Shown: positions 52,442 through 61,836, counted from the stretch's first letter. The stretch is DNA of 64,000 nt from a virus (IMGVR_UViG_3300025087_000048:1-64000), one strand, 5' to 3'. Program-made: numbers and translations. Notes: generated from the sequence alone by a model not told the origin.

Positions 52442-55315
52442 TCATTCCCAAGGTTCATCTTCTCGCCCACCAACCATCCTACGGAATGTTCTATCACATT
52501 CCCAAGGTTCAGGCTCCCGCTTCTCTGCCCCACCAGATACGGTATCGCGTGACACTAACTTCTGAAGCCCATAATATTTCTCAAAACATTCATCATCTGA
52601 TGTCAAAAGAGCAATCATCCACGCAATCGCTCGATCATCATGATGTCCAGCAACAGCCCCCCATTCGTTCGGACCCTTCTGCACGAACATTTCCAATTCA
52701 CGCAGGAGTGATTCACTGGCGATGTGGACCCGGCCATTCACCATCTCATGAGATGCAAACCCAACGAGCCACGGCTTCGATTTAGAATTCGTCTCCCAGC
52801 CCGTTTTTCGAGAATAGCGAGGCACCACCTCATCCCTATACCTCCAGACGTAATTATTTGAATAGCCCATCTTACTTAGTTGTTGATTTGTCCCACCGCC
52901 AATCCCATTTGTTTCAACTGCAATCTGTGCAGTGTTATAATATTTCCCTAACCAGTACAACACGTTTGCGAGTTCAAACGGATCAACAGCCCGTGATGTC
53001 CACTCAGCCACCTGCTTATTCGATCCCCGCTGCAACACGCACGCGACCGACGAATCCAAATCCTCTTCCATCGAATCATCTCGACCTTGGCCCATCGCCA
53101 CATCTATGCCAATGTCATATGCCTTCCCCTGTTCTGGCTCATCCCAGATCCACAGTTTACCTTGTGGCGCATCAAGAATCCGTGGACCCGAATGCACCTC
53201 AGCCATTCGCATCGGGGGACGCACTCCATGCCGAAGCTCCCGCAACGATTTCGCAGGAAATACCTGTGCCCCAGGGGTCACCCACGCATCTTCAACCGTA
53301 TTATGCGTAAGAATTCCATTGGTATCATGAAGATGGTCAGGAGCAACACGAAAATCGTACACATCCACACACCCGGCCGATGTAACAGACTTTACTCGAT
53401 CGCTTAACACATGACGTAAACGAACCTTTCCAGAAGGATATGCACGACGCCCATTTTGTTTACGTGCCGAAACAAATCCGATCTTCTCGTGAAATAAAGT
53501 TGCTTCAGACGCCGATAAATAAAGCATCGTTTTATACCCAAGAGACCCATCAATATACGGACGGCTCTGTCTTTCTCGTCGCAACCGCCCCTTAATTCCA
53601 AACGCAAGCAATAATAATTGAATATCACGACAGAACTGCTCCCCCTTTGAACAAAAAACAACTTTCGCCTGACGATTTCCAGCGTAACCGTCACTTTCAA
53701 ACAAAGCGGATAAAAATCTGCGAACACAGGGCTGCGGACTCCGAAAGATAGCCTCCGGAACACGAACCACTCGATGCCACAAACCCTTCCCAGAATACTG
53801 TTCGGCGATTTCAAATTGAGATAACAGGTGTATCCAATCGCGTGTAAACGATCGTACGCCAATAGCCCCCTGCAACCGATGTCGTCGTGTAATTGATGGT
53901 CGAGTACCCCGCGACGTTAAATAACCAGATGCAACAATACCAACCACACGTTCTATATCTTCAACCACATCCATATCTCGACTATCAGAAGCAATCTCGA
54001 CACAGTGCCCATCAAAACTTCCATCTCCCAGATAATACCCAAGAAATGCAGATAATTCTTCTGTTACCAACACGCTACTCTGTACACCAGGAGAAGAAAT
54101 CCAACGATGAACAAACATAGATTCAGACAAGCGAGGGGGTTCTAACGTAAGAACCATATCTTCCAACAGATCTTTTGCTTCAATAAACGCATCACCAACA
54201 ACAAATGGATGATTGGGAGTACATTGAACACGATACCCATCTTTAGTTTCCACAAGAACAGTCTCATGTACCCCTTGTGGCAACCACTCCTTTACTACAC
54301 GAGACCCAGAAAGTTCTGAAACTCCTTGTGCTTGATCAATCCGAATCAAGCCAAGATTCGTTCCGACTCGAGTATCTCCGGACACACACAAAGGAAAACT
54401 TTGCCGAAACAGATCCCAATCGTTCCCCATTTCACCGAGCTTTTCCCGCATCCATTTGATATGTCCAGGATTCAACCCGAATTCCGCTACGATATGGCGC
54501 TCATTCGCTGAAAACTCGATGGACTCACCCACGTTCAATGGCATACAATATTCAGGCTGAAGGAACCATGGGACAAAGGTAAATTCAAACGCGGTATCTC
54601 CACGCATGGATGCTTCACAAAAATCTCGATACCACGTCCCTGCCATTTCAGCAGAAGACTCCATGATAATAATCGTCCCAGGAACCCGATGGACTGCCGG
54701 GATGACCCCGTCAAGCACAAACGCCGGATCAGGGAACCGGGCACATTCTGACAAATGAGCAACCTGCCAATTCGCACCTATAGCTATGTTTTTCTTGTGG
54801 GCAGACTCCACCACAATTCTCGATCGTAACCCTGGATCATGTTTACGCGTTGCCTGGGAGGGATTGGCAAACACCAGTTCCCGTTTGGTAATATACCGAC
54901 CCACTGGGCGAATATCATCATCCAGATGGTCATAAAATGTCCGTGAAATCTCGAAGAGCGTCCGTGCCCGTTCAGCTTGATCAGCCAGCACCAACGCGTT
55001 CACATGAGGCCAAAGCATTGTCCGCCATGCAACCAACGATTCGGCCAACGTGCTGGCCCCAACCTGGCGAGCTTTCAACCAAACACATCGCGCAAACCCT
55101 CGAGCTTCAAATTGGCGCTCAATAGATTCAAGAAGTGGGATTTGGCACGGCCAGAAGTTAAACGGGTTATCCCCAATTCTTAACTGCTCCGATGCGAACG
55201 CCCGGAAATCCCGACGGTACCGGACAATCTTCTGTGCCGATTGCTGTGCTTCGCCAAGCACGACCCCCGTATCAACCGTCCGAGTCAAGGTAACCGGTAT
55301 CTCCGCTTCCGACAT
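52442..55315 (-). CDS. terL: terminase large subunit, interrupted by an intein
   Basis: Packages phage DNA with ATP and cuts the concatemer. The precursor has 957 residues and splices to about 594. Walker A WLKARQVGAST is at residues 79-89 and Walker B GTIIIMESS at 213-221. The C-terminal nuclease domain begins YDIGIDVAMG and has AVETNGIGGG and AGHHDDRAIAWM, giving the catalytic Asp set. The intein lies between the ATPase and nuclease domains, after QSFPL, rejoining it to TVEDAWVTPG. ATG 55315 is used; an upstream in-frame ATG at 55327 is possible. Overlaps the 70-residue zinc-ribbon gene. Confidence 0.92.
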   Translation of the reverse strand: MSEAEIPVTLTRTVDTGVVLGEAQQSAQKIVRYRRDFRAFASEQLRIGDNPFNFWPCQIPLLESIERQFEARGFARCVWLKARQVGASTLAESLVAWRTMLWPHVNALVLADQAERARTLFEISRTFYDHLDDDIRPVGRYITKRELVFANPSQATRKHDPGLRSRIVVESAHKKNIAIGANWQVAHLSECARFPDPAFVLDGVIPAVHRVPGTIIIMESSAEMAGTWYRDFCEASMRGDTAFEFTFVPWFLQPEYCMPLNVGESIEFSANERHIVAEFGLNPGHIKWMREKLGEMGNDWDLFRQSFPLCVSGDTRVGTNLGLIRIDQAQGVSELSGSRVVKEWLPQGVHETVLVETKDGYRVQCTPNHPFVVGDAFIEAKDLLEDMVLTLEPPRLSESMFVHRWISSPGVQSSVLVTEELSAFLGYYLGDGSFDGHCVEIASDSRDMDVVEDIERVVGIVASGYLTSRGTRPSITRRHRLQGAIGVRSFTRDWIHLLSQFEIAEQYSGKGLWHRVVRVPEAIFRSPQPCVRRFLSALFESDGYAGNRQAKVVFCSKGEQFCRDIQLLLLAFGIKGRLRRERQSRPYIDGSLGYKTMLYLSASEATLFHEKIGFVSARKQNGRRAYPSGKVRLRHVLSDRVKSVTSAGCVDVYDFRVAPDHLHDTNGILTHNTVEDAWVTPGAQVFPAKSLRELRHGVRPPMRMAEVHSGPRILDAPQGKLWIWDEPEQGKAYDIGIDVAMGQGRDDSMEEDLDSSVACVLQRGSNKQVAEWTSRAVDPFELANVLYWLGKYYNTAQIAVETNGIGGGTNQQLSKMGYSNNYVWRYRDEVVPRYSRKTGWETNSKSKPWLVGFASHEMVNGRVHIASESLLRELEMFVQKGPNEWGAVAGHHDDRAIAWMIALLTSDDECFEKYYGLQKLVSRDTVSGGAEKREPEPWECDRTFRRMVGGREDEPWE
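53300..54388 (-). mobile_element. LAGLIDADG intein in terminase gene, 363 aa
   Basis: Begins with Cys in CVSGDTRVGT and ends GILTHN before Thr+1. Block B reads VQCTPNHPFVV (T-x2-H). The two LAGLIDADG helices are FLGYYLGDGSF and RRFLSALFESDGYAG. The block before the end contains VDVYDFRVAPDHLHDTNG. All splice residues (Cys1, His-Asn, Thr+1) are present, so it should be active. The DNA of this insert is relatively AT-rich. Confidence 0.93.
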
Positions 55316-55497
55316 TGCCCAGAACAAAACCTTGTATATTGCCCTGTCGCATTCGCTGCAATATCATGTCCGCATACCTCACACACACGCCCGGACCCAG
55401 CGAATTTATACCCGCGCGGCACGTCCCTCCCAGGCACACGTTCAACCCGTTCACGTCCCGTCAAACCCAACTGCTGTCGTCTCCGCGCTTCACCCAT
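55285..55497 (-). CDS. zinc-ribbon DNA-binding-like protein, 70 aa
   Basis: ATG with GAGGTCG before it; overlaps the previous gene by 8 bases and TerL by about 31. The basic start MGEARRRQQLGLTGRER is followed by CEVCG, an aromatic stretch and FCSGQCRKRRYRLP, a four-Cys zinc site with a basic tail. It could bind DNA near the packaging machinery. Role inferred. Confidence 0.65.
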   Translation of the reverse strand: MGEARRRQQLGLTGRERVERVPGRDVPRGYKFAGSGRVCEVCGHDIAANATGQYTRFCSGQCRKRRYRLP

Positions 55498-55711
55498 GTT
55501 CGACCTCTTCCTCGTCTTCTAACCAACGCGGAGGCAAAACAACATGTGTCCCGCCTTCCTGCAACCGCGCTTCGGCCGTTGGTCCGAGCTGACGAAACAC
55601 GGTTTCGAGACGATTCACACGACGCTGCAATTTCACAAAGTTCACTACAGCAAATACAATAAGGTATACATACGATATTATAAAGAGAACCAGTAAAACG
55701 TTATTTCCCAT
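55490..55711 (-). CDS. small membrane protein with coiled-coil tail
   Basis: Seventy-three residues from ATG 55711 with AAAGGATC upstream. One transmembrane helix (VLLVLFIISYVYLIVFAVVN) then FVKLQRRVNRLETVFRQL, a short coiled coil, and an acidic C-terminus. Such a topology could suit an i-spanin; a lipoprotein (o-spanin candidate) lies three genes upstream. The match is only topological. Confidence 0.6.
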   Translation of the reverse strand: MGNNVLLVLFIISYVYLIVFAVVNFVKLQRRVNRLETVFRQLGPTAEARLQEGGTHVVLPPRWLEDEEEVEHG

Positions 55712-55910
55712 GTTCAAAGATCCTTTCCCATCCCGATCTAAATAGTTTTGAAGTAAAACGGATCTGCGAATAACTCTTCCACGTCCGTGACCCTACCTGA
55801 GCCTCCCGAGGTCGTACCTGTCCGTACTCTCGGACTTCACGAGCCACATCGTCCTTGTATTCCAAAGCCCGCCGTTCTAGCACACGATCTAAATGGGCAG
55901 ACTTTGCCAT
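55701..55910 (-). CDS. hypothetical basic protein, 69 aa
   Basis: ATG overlaps the upstream stop (TGATG). Charged and helical (LDRVLERRALEYKDDVAREV) with a Trp/Arg-rich end. No domain recognised. It lies between the putative small terminase-like protein and a membrane protein. Confidence 0.6.
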   Translation of the reverse strand: MAKSAHLDRVLERRALEYKDDVAREVREYGQVRPREAQVGSRTWKSYSQIRFTSKLFRSGWERIFEHGK

Positions 55911-56146
55911 CAGCCCTGCTCCTCGATCCCCGCCACCAATTTCAACACATCGGCCGTCGTCGGACGCCCCCCGCCACGCTTCCGTATCATGGTCTTTCCT
56001 TCTCCGAGGATATACTTGGCCAACAATTCAGATACCTTGATTTGATCCTGGGGCTCCGACTTGTCTGACCCCATCATCGTCACCCAAAACTCAGTCAGCA
56101 TCACACGAAGATCCTCTTTCGTGACCTCCTGCTCCTCTGTCGTCAA
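55910..56146 (-). CDS. terminase small subunit-like candidate, 78 aa
   Basis: Contains IKVSELLAKYILGEGKT, which resembles the ELLAK(Y/H) segment of small terminases, in the right place upstream of TerL. At 78 residues it is shorter than usual and lacks a clear helix-turn-helix, so this is a weak proposal. TCCTC-like binding region; overlaps the upstream gene by ATGA. Confidence 0.45.
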   Translation of the reverse strand: MTTEEQEVTKEDLRVMLTEFWVTMMGSDKSEPQDQIKVSELLAKYILGEGKTMIRKRGGGRPTTADVLKLVAGIEEQG

Positions 56147-56595
56147 ACCGGGATCACCTCCACCCCCTGCTTCTGTTCCTTCTCACGTGTATCATCAAAC
56201 TGTGCCTGACGCACTGCGGCGATTACTTCAGAAAGAAGCACTTCCCAAATATCCTGATGCAAAAGAATCCCCTCCCCGGACGGCTTTCCAAACTTGTACT
56301 TCCTCAAATCGAAATAACACCCGCGAGACCATTGAATCTTTGAAAATCTATATTCTGTCTCCCGATGCTGAAAATATAAATTCGGATGCTTAATCCGACA
56401 AATGATCTCTTTACATCGCTCAAAGAATTCATAATCCATACGGCCTTTTGGCCACGTACCGCCAGCTGTTCGTTTCTTTGGGTACCGTTTGCCAGGGCTA
56501 AACTCAATCGGGGACATCGGCCGTAGCACACGAACCTTCGAATCCAATGCAAACGACCGACGAACCTCCGTCGGTCGCTTAATTTCAAACCCCAT
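56143..56595 (-). CDS. hypothetical protein, 150 aa
   Basis: ATG overlaps the lipoprotein stop (TAATG). It contains basic stretches (PGKRYPKKRTAGGTWPKG), a CKEIICRIKHPNLYFQHRE segment and an acidic/Gln-rich end. It may bind nucleic acid. I do not recognise a family. Confidence 0.6.
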   Translation of the reverse strand: MGFEIKRPTEVRRSFALDSKVRVLRPMSPIEFSPGKRYPKKRTAGGTWPKGRMDYEFFERCKEIICRIKHPNLYFQHRETEYRFSKIQWSRGCYFDLRKYKFGKPSGEGILLHQDIWEVLLSEVIAAVRQAQFDDTREKEQKQGVEVIPV

Positions 56596-56891
56596 TACTT
56601 CGACTCCACCTCAGTCCTGCACTCTTTCGGAGACCCACCCAATGCCAGACATGCTGCTTTTAACTCACGCTCGAGTCCAAGACCCCACTGCACCATCGTT
56701 TTTAGATCAGGCTCCCAGAGGTTCACACAGCGCCCACGTTGCCCGTTGACCACTTGGCAATCTATGACGTCAGGCTGGACGGTCAACGTCGGTCGTGGGG
56801 GAATCTGGGGCCTGTAGGGTGCCATTGAGACGCTAGGTGCAGCACAGGCTGTCAACAGCATTATGCTAAAACACAGAACCACAAGTTTCAT
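56595..56891 (-). CDS. lipoprotein, o-spanin candidate
   Basis: Ninety-eight residues, GGAGGGGG site. The signal sequence ends in a lipobox, LLTAC, with Cys at residue 16, then a Pro-rich segment (APYRPQIPPRPTLTVQP) and a short Cys-containing domain. Small Pro-rich lipoproteins of this kind act as outer-membrane spanins in phages of Gram-negative hosts. It is therefore strong evidence for a Gram-negative host. A partner i-spanin is not proven. Confidence 0.75.
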   Translation of the reverse strand: MKLVVLCFSIMLLTACAAPSVSMAPYRPQIPPRPTLTVQPDVIDCQVVNGQRGRCVNLWEPDLKTMVQWGLGLERELKAACLALGGSPKECRTEVESK

Positions 56892-56923
56892 ACATCCCCC
56901 TCCACAATACCAACAACAGCATA

Positions 56924-58801
56924 CTACAGTTCGACGGTCACATCAGGTTCCCATGTTGCCGATCCCCTCCCGTCTTTCCTTGGTCCGTATCTCCGATATT
57001 TCACAACCGGAACAATTTTAATCAATGGAGCCCCAAGACTCGCTGGGCTCAAGAGCCGTTGTTCCACATAATTTCCCATGGGAATCTGCCCCTGCTTCGC
57101 CCCCTCGACATATGATTTTGAAAACCCGCCACATCCGACCATGTACACCTTCCGATGAACCAGATCAGGAGAACCGAACCCGTGCCACCGTGGCATAATC
57201 CGATTCACCGGAGCTGCCGCCTGTTTCGTCATATGTCCAAGAAGAAACACATCAGCATCCCAGTAGGGGAGAAGATTTTCAATCTTATTCAACGGTGCCG
57301 ACATTTTCATCCCGCCTCCGCACCCGTGATGGACAAAAAGAACAATAGAAAATCGAGATCCGTTACTGCGAAATACGAGACGAATATATGCACAGGTCCC
57401 TAAAAACTTCGCATCGAGCATCTGACATAATCGCATGTCGGTCGTATCACCCGTACGCAATTGCGCCCAATGATGCCCATGGCATAACCCAAGCCAACGA
57501 CCCTTCGTTGGTTTCAAATAATCCTCATATAATTCATGCACAAGTTCAAGTGCCGCGTCATCCACCACATCTTCGGCCGAATTTCCAGTAAATGATGTTT
57601 GCCCTTCATAACAGCCCATCCACGTACCTGTGTCAGTCACCGGACACCACACAGTCTCATGAGCCACAATCCTCTCAACAGATCGAGCCCACGCCTGCCC
57701 ATGCACCCAACGCAATGCGCTTGATCGTGTTCCAGTTCTCGTTATTCCATCAACGTCAATAGACCGGTGCCTAGTGGGCACTCCCAGAAGAGCACAAAGA
57801 GCATAAAACAAATCAAGACGAAGTGGGTCCTTCTGAGTAAACTGCCACCCCCCATGATCTGATCCTCGACCTTTAGAAAATTCCCGATGCCCCTCCGCGT
57901 GCAACATCGCATCCAGCATCGCCCGACGAGCCTCAACAGACAAACACATCGAAATTCGTGGGATATCACCCTCAACAGATGCCCCAGCTCGTGCGAATAA
58001 CCCACGAATTTCAGGAGCAGAAAATCCCCATCGAATCCACGTTCCCTTACCAGCCCCATATCCTGTCTGTTCATTCTCTGTTTCTGCAACTTTGAGCCAA
58101 GGCAACCGAGCAAGCAACCGACGAATATCCTCCACGTATTTTCTTTTCGTTTGAGATAAGTACGTAGTCCAGCACTCTGGAAATTTCACATGACCATCTG
58201 TTAATATCCACCCCAGCAACGCTGCTTCATCAGGAGATAGATCAGCATCTCCACTCTCATCGCACACCCCCGCAGTAACAATTCTATGTATTCCTTGACG
58301 AAGAGCGTATGTGGGCATCATACTCTGGTGTCCATCAATATGCTGAACAACCCAGCGATGATTATCTGTAACTCGCCACGACCACCCTCTTGCTTTTACA
58401 TTGACAACAGGAGCATGCTCCCACGTCACAACTTTACGAAGAGGGGTCCACACAGCCTTCCGCGTTACCAAATCGTACCCCAGAATATCTTCACCTATGA
58501 GAAGTTGTGAATAAAATTTCCACCCAAACTTAGTCAAAATTCTTGTATCAACAGATACACAATCGTACAATGCCGCCGCTTTGAATCGCTGTCTATTGCT
58601 CGGAGACATAAAATCTGTGTAATCCCCAAGACCAACAAACCACGCACCCAACTTCATACACTTGTCAATATGACGTTTAAGAATATCCCCAGCAGTTGAT
58701 CCACGCTTTCCTGACCACTGAATATCCCCGATAGGCGCAATCACGATCGGCTGATGATTTCGCCTTGAGGACCACGTAATATTATGAGTGGCCAGTTCCA
58801 C
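56924..58801 (-). CDS. metallophosphoesterase, interrupted by an intein
   Basis: Precursor of 625 residues, about 298 after splicing. Calcineurin-like phosphoesterase motifs are GDIQWSG (near residue 25), GLGDYTDF (57-64), GLCHGHHW, FVHHGCGGG and LLGHMT in order, giving the usual metal-binding Asp and His residues. GTG at 58801 has AGGAG 13 bases upstream. It may cleave phosphodiesters or phosphomonoesters in host or viral nucleic acid; substrate not known. The intein splits the protein after AAALYD and rejoins it at SAEDVVDD. Confidence 0.85.
   Translation of the reverse strand: MELATHNITWSSRRNHQPIVIAPIGDIQWSGKRGSTAGDILKRHIDKCMKLGAWFVGLGDYTDFMSPSNRQRFKAAALYDCVSVDTRILTKFGWKFYSQLLIGEDILGYDLVTRKAVWTPLRKVVTWEHAPVVNVKARGWSWRVTDNHRWVVQHIDGHQSMMPTYALRQGIHRIVTAGVCDESGDADLSPDEAALLGWILTDGHVKFPECWTTYLSQTKRKYVEDIRRLLARLPWLKVAETENEQTGYGAGKGTWIRWGFSAPEIRGLFARAGASVEGDIPRISMCLSVEARRAMLDAMLHAEGHREFSKGRGSDHGGWQFTQKDPLRLDLFYALCALLGVPTRHRSIDVDGITRTGTRSSALRWVHGQAWARSVERIVAHETVWCPVTDTGTWMGCYEGQTSFTGNSAEDVVDDAALELVHELYEDYLKPTKGRWLGLCHGHHWAQLRTGDTTDMRLCQMLDAKFLGTCAYIRLVFRSNGSRFSIVLFVHHGCGGGMKMSAPLNKIENLLPYWDADVFLLGHMTKQAAAPVNRIMPRWHGFGSPDLVHRKVYMVGCGGFSKSYVEGAKQGQIPMGNYVEQRLLSPASLGAPLIKIVPVVKYRRYGPRKDGRGSATWEPDVTVEL
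57581..58561 (-). mobile_element. LAGLIDADG intein in phosphoesterase gene, 327 aa
   Basis: Starts with Cys81 (CVSVDTRILT) and ends at Asn407 in QTSFTGN before Ser+1. Block B is VTDNHRWVV (T-x2-H). LAGLIDADG helices are ALLGWILTDGHV and MLDAMLHAEGHRE. The penultimate residue is Gly instead of the usual His, a variant known in some inteins that can still splice. The last part also contains GTWMGCYEG. Splicing competence is likely but less certain than for the other two. Confidence 0.85.
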
Positions 58802-60760
58802 TTAACTTGGTGACTCCTGTTGATCTGACAGAGCCGTCGCTCCAGCCCCCAGTCCAATTGCTGACGGAGCAAACTGCCACAGAGGCTGACCCTTCGTCAG
58901 TATATCCTTCCGCATCTGCGGCGTAATTGGCAGATAGTGAATTTGAGCCATATTTGCACTCCTGGATGCTTGCTCTTTCAAGTAGGTGATTGCCTGTTTA
59001 ATCTCCTTAAATGCTTCCTGCTTTGTCTTATACGGCCGCTCCAAAAACCGGAACACACGCAATACCGACTGATGATCTAATCCTGTATGCTCTAATTCTT
59101 TACGAAAAGTTGTTTCCATTCGTACCACATACCCGGAACGTTGCTCACTCCGTGTCAACGGACGACCTTTTGCTTCCGCATATTGTGGAAATAATGTTGC
59201 AATCGCCTTCCCTTCTCGTCCACTGTCAGAAAGCACATAATACGCATCTTCATAACCTGGCAATTGGCCCCGATCAAACATATGGGCTTCCGTTACATTT
59301 TTCAGCGCCAACTTCGAAGGGTCTACCATAAATTCTCCAGACGTAGAAATATCACGATCCTGAACCTTCACCCCCCACTTCTTCGCATAATTATTTGCAG
59401 TATTCGGCAATATTTCATCGTAGAACCTCCGCATCCCCTTCCCACCCAGCTGAATCTCTTCCCCCTCAAGCAGCCCCACATTTCCAACACCACGAAAGAG
59501 CACCCGTGGATTCGTTGCCTCAAGCTTATTGACCCCCTCACCAGCAAGAATCTTCTTTGCCGCGGATGCCCCAACCCACGATGAAAGATCCTTCGGATCT
59601 ATTCCGCCAAACTCCTGACCTTGTGCGTACAAAGCGTACCCATTTGGCGTCTTCTCCCAACGTAATGTTCCAACTCGTTCGGATAATGATGCATATCGCC
59701 TCAACTGCTGATCGCCAGTGGTCCACCCGATGCCATCATACCCACGAGCCACCGCATCATTCAGCATTTTCTTGATTGACAACTCAGGCCATGATTTCTC
59801 GAAGGGACCAACAGGAAGCGCCCCGCCAAATTCAGGCCGATATGCCTTTGACAATTGTGCAAGTCGTTCCATTGCGTTCACGTATTGATCGTATAAATTT
59901 TTATAAACATCCCCGTATTTTCTGTCCCATTCAGGATCATTAAGAGACAGCCGTGAATATGCGCTTGCATGCTCTACTTCACGCATTTTAGAAAATAGCG
60001 TCTTCACATCCTTTCCCAATTTAGTTTTAGCCTCTTCCAATTTAATCTTTTCCTCTGCAACACGTGGCCCAATCTCCCGTGGAATGTATCCCATCCCACC
60101 TTCTTCTTTCATTGCTCGTGCCTTCTGATGCCAGTCAGACTGAATCTCTTCGCCAAACAACACCTTCTCCCCAGTGGGAAGCTGCCGATCCGTCGTCCGC
60201 ATATGAAATACCGTATTCGAAGAATAATGCCCCTCCACATCTTGGAGATAGGGTTGAACAATCTTTGGATATTGCTCCTGAATTTGTTCTTTCCCGATAC
60301 GCACTGGAATCTCCCGATATGCTTTCCCCCCGGGCAGTTGATAATCGGGATTTTGAAACAATGCACTTGGCAAACTCCTATGTTCAACAACGCGTTCCGG
60401 TTCAAAAAGAACAGCACGTTCACCTGTCGCGGATATCGGACCTTCCTGTATGATTCGCGGATGTTCCAATTTTGCCAGCCGGGGCGTTGCCTCCAAGGAC
60501 GGAGATCGTTCCTGGACATACCTCAGTACATCCGGTTTCATATATTGCTGTTTCGGATCGAGAAACCGTGAGAGTCCAATCCACTCTGCTTCAGCAGGCT
60601 TCGCCCCTTGGGCAATTCCGAGCACCTGTTGGCCAGAGGCCCGCTGTGGCATCTTCTCTGTGAGCAACTGTGCTAATTTCGAAAAGAACCCTCCACCTTC
60701 CCTTTCGAATATCCCAGGGACTTGCTGCGTCCAAAATGGACGAAAAGACGGCACTGGCAT
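58802..60760 (-). CDS. large polyvalent-type protein, 652 aa
   Basis: Resembles the large polyvalent protein-associated domains of phages and mobile elements: GEEIQSDWHQKARAMKEEGG near residue 205, then ELSIKKMLNDAVARGYDGIGW with TTGDQQLRRYASLSE, and later RRFYDEILPNTANNYAKKWG. These long proteins are often virion-packaged and delivered into the cell. GGGAG site before ATG. Next to other structural genes, an internal or delivered effector role is plausible. Biochemical activity unknown. Confidence 0.7.
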   Translation of the reverse strand: MPVPSFRPFWTQQVPGIFEREGGGFFSKLAQLLTEKMPQRASGQQVLGIAQGAKPAEAEWIGLSRFLDPKQQYMKPDVLRYVQERSPSLEATPRLAKLEHPRIIQEGPISATGERAVLFEPERVVEHRSLPSALFQNPDYQLPGGKAYREIPVRIGKEQIQEQYPKIVQPYLQDVEGHYSSNTVFHMRTTDRQLPTGEKVLFGEEIQSDWHQKARAMKEEGGMGYIPREIGPRVAEEKIKLEEAKTKLGKDVKTLFSKMREVEHASAYSRLSLNDPEWDRKYGDVYKNLYDQYVNAMERLAQLSKAYRPEFGGALPVGPFEKSWPELSIKKMLNDAVARGYDGIGWTTGDQQLRRYASLSERVGTLRWEKTPNGYALYAQGQEFGGIDPKDLSSWVGASAAKKILAGEGVNKLEATNPRVLFRGVGNVGLLEGEEIQLGGKGMRRFYDEILPNTANNYAKKWGVKVQDRDISTSGEFMVDPSKLALKNVTEAHMFDRGQLPGYEDAYYVLSDSGREGKAIATLFPQYAEAKGRPLTRSEQRSGYVVRMETTFRKELEHTGLDHQSVLRVFRFLERPYKTKQEAFKEIKQAITYLKEQASRSANMAQIHYLPITPQMRKDILTKGQPLWQFAPSAIGLGAGATALSDQQESPS

Positions 60761-60987
60761 TATCGAATCTCCCGCACCATCAAAATGCTACTCAAATACC
60801 GTGGCTCCTGCACACGCATCCCACTCCGTTCAAAATACACATATCCAAAATATTCCAATTCCTCCGGAGTCAGCATCCCGTGTGATCCACGGGTGTTCGC
60901 CCACCTGAATTCCCGGCTGTAGGGCCTCTGGACGCCTCCAGGTACGGACTTCTCCGCCTGGGCAATGCCCGGATACCCCTCGATCAT
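60760..60987 (-). CDS. hypothetical protein, 75 aa
   Basis: ATG 60987 lies one base after the upstream stop; an upstream GTG is possible. Contains YSREFRWANTRGSHGMLTPE and a strand (YFGYVYFERSGMRVQEPRYL). Its stop overlaps the next start (TAATG). No family recognised. Confidence 0.55.
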   Translation of the reverse strand: MIEGYPGIAQAEKSVPGGVQRPYSREFRWANTRGSHGMLTPEELEYFGYVYFERSGMRVQEPRYLSSILMVREIR

Positions 60988-60988
60988 G

Positions 60989-61795
60989 TTAGGACCCACG
61001 CTGAGACCCTCGGCGGGACATGAGATTCAATTCTCGAGCAAATGAGGCCAGACGCTCTGGATGCTGTGACTGTGTTTTCCACGCTGAAAGATAGAGCAGC
61101 GGATCGTTCATCGCCTCCCGGAGCATCTGACGGGACTGATATTCGGTCATCATTTCGGACAAGGCCCGCCAGATCGGTTCCTGCGGGCGATACATCCCGT
61201 ACATCTGTTGCAGATCAGGGAACTCTGTCACCGCATGTTGAATTTGTTCCAATGATTGGTCCATGGGCATCCCAGCGTTCACCACTTGCTGTGGGGACAT
61301 CGACCCTGGAATCCCCGAGGGGAACCGTTGCGTCGCCAAATCGGCATGTCGCCCTTCGTGTAATAACGTCCCAGACGCTTCTAAATCATCCTGAGACAAC
61401 CGACGCATTGACGGGCGATCCAACCCCAGATGGAGTGATCTCCCTTTCGTGGCAATATCCGGACGAGAGAGGCGCATGAGATCCATGGCCTCATATTCAC
61501 TGGGACGAAGCTTTTTCATCGGGAGGGATTCAACCGTTCCCATAAACCCTCGAGCACTGAATTCAGGGGCTTGCGGGCGGAGGAACACTGGCGTCGCAGC
61601 CTGTTCAATCCGCCCCGCCATCTCCGGAGCAAGATTGAACAGTTTTCGCTTGAGGAGCGCCCCTCCGCGACCGACTGGAATGAGCGCGGCAAGGACGGCA
61701 GGAACGAGAAGGGCAGCCAACTGAGCAAGGGGATCAGTCTGTTGTCGTGGGGCCGGAGCCTCACCCTGCTGATCCCCCTGGTCAAATTGAGCCAT
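60989..61795 (-). CDS. putative zincin-like metalloprotease/virion protein
   Basis: Two hundred and sixty-eight residues. LLHEGRHA at residues 144-151 contains HExxH, the zinc-binding and catalytic motif of metalloproteases, in a helix as expected. A downstream ALSEMMTEYQSRQML segment supplies Glu residues for a third ligand. The N-terminus (residues 25-50) is hydrophobic (LAALLVPAVLAALIPVG). It may be a phage-encoded protease, or the motif may be coincidental. Role unknown. Confidence 0.6.
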   Translation of the reverse strand: MAQFDQGDQQGEAPAPRQQTDPLAQLAALLVPAVLAALIPVGRGGALLKRKLFNLAPEMAGRIEQAATPVFLRPQAPEFSARGFMGTVESLPMKKLRPSEYEAMDLMRLSRPDIATKGRSLHLGLDRPSMRRLSQDDLEASGTLLHEGRHADLATQRFPSGIPGSMSPQQVVNAGMPMDQSLEQIQHAVTEFPDLQQMYGMYRPQEPIWRALSEMMTEYQSRQMLREAMNDPLLYLSAWKTQSQHPERLASFARELNLMSRRGSQRGS

Positions 61796-61836
61796 GCTAA
61801 AACATACTCAAGAGGCAGTCTACCACAGAGCAAACA

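Noticed and set aside
53404-53862. 152-codon minus-strand frame within the terminase intein
   Set aside because: It is a different frame of the intein coding region, without family features; the intein frame shows all splice and endonuclease motifs.
55272-55454. 60-codon minus-strand frame beside TerL
   Set aside because: The alternative frame 55285-55497 has a good ribosome binding site and a four-Cys zinc pattern; this one has neither.
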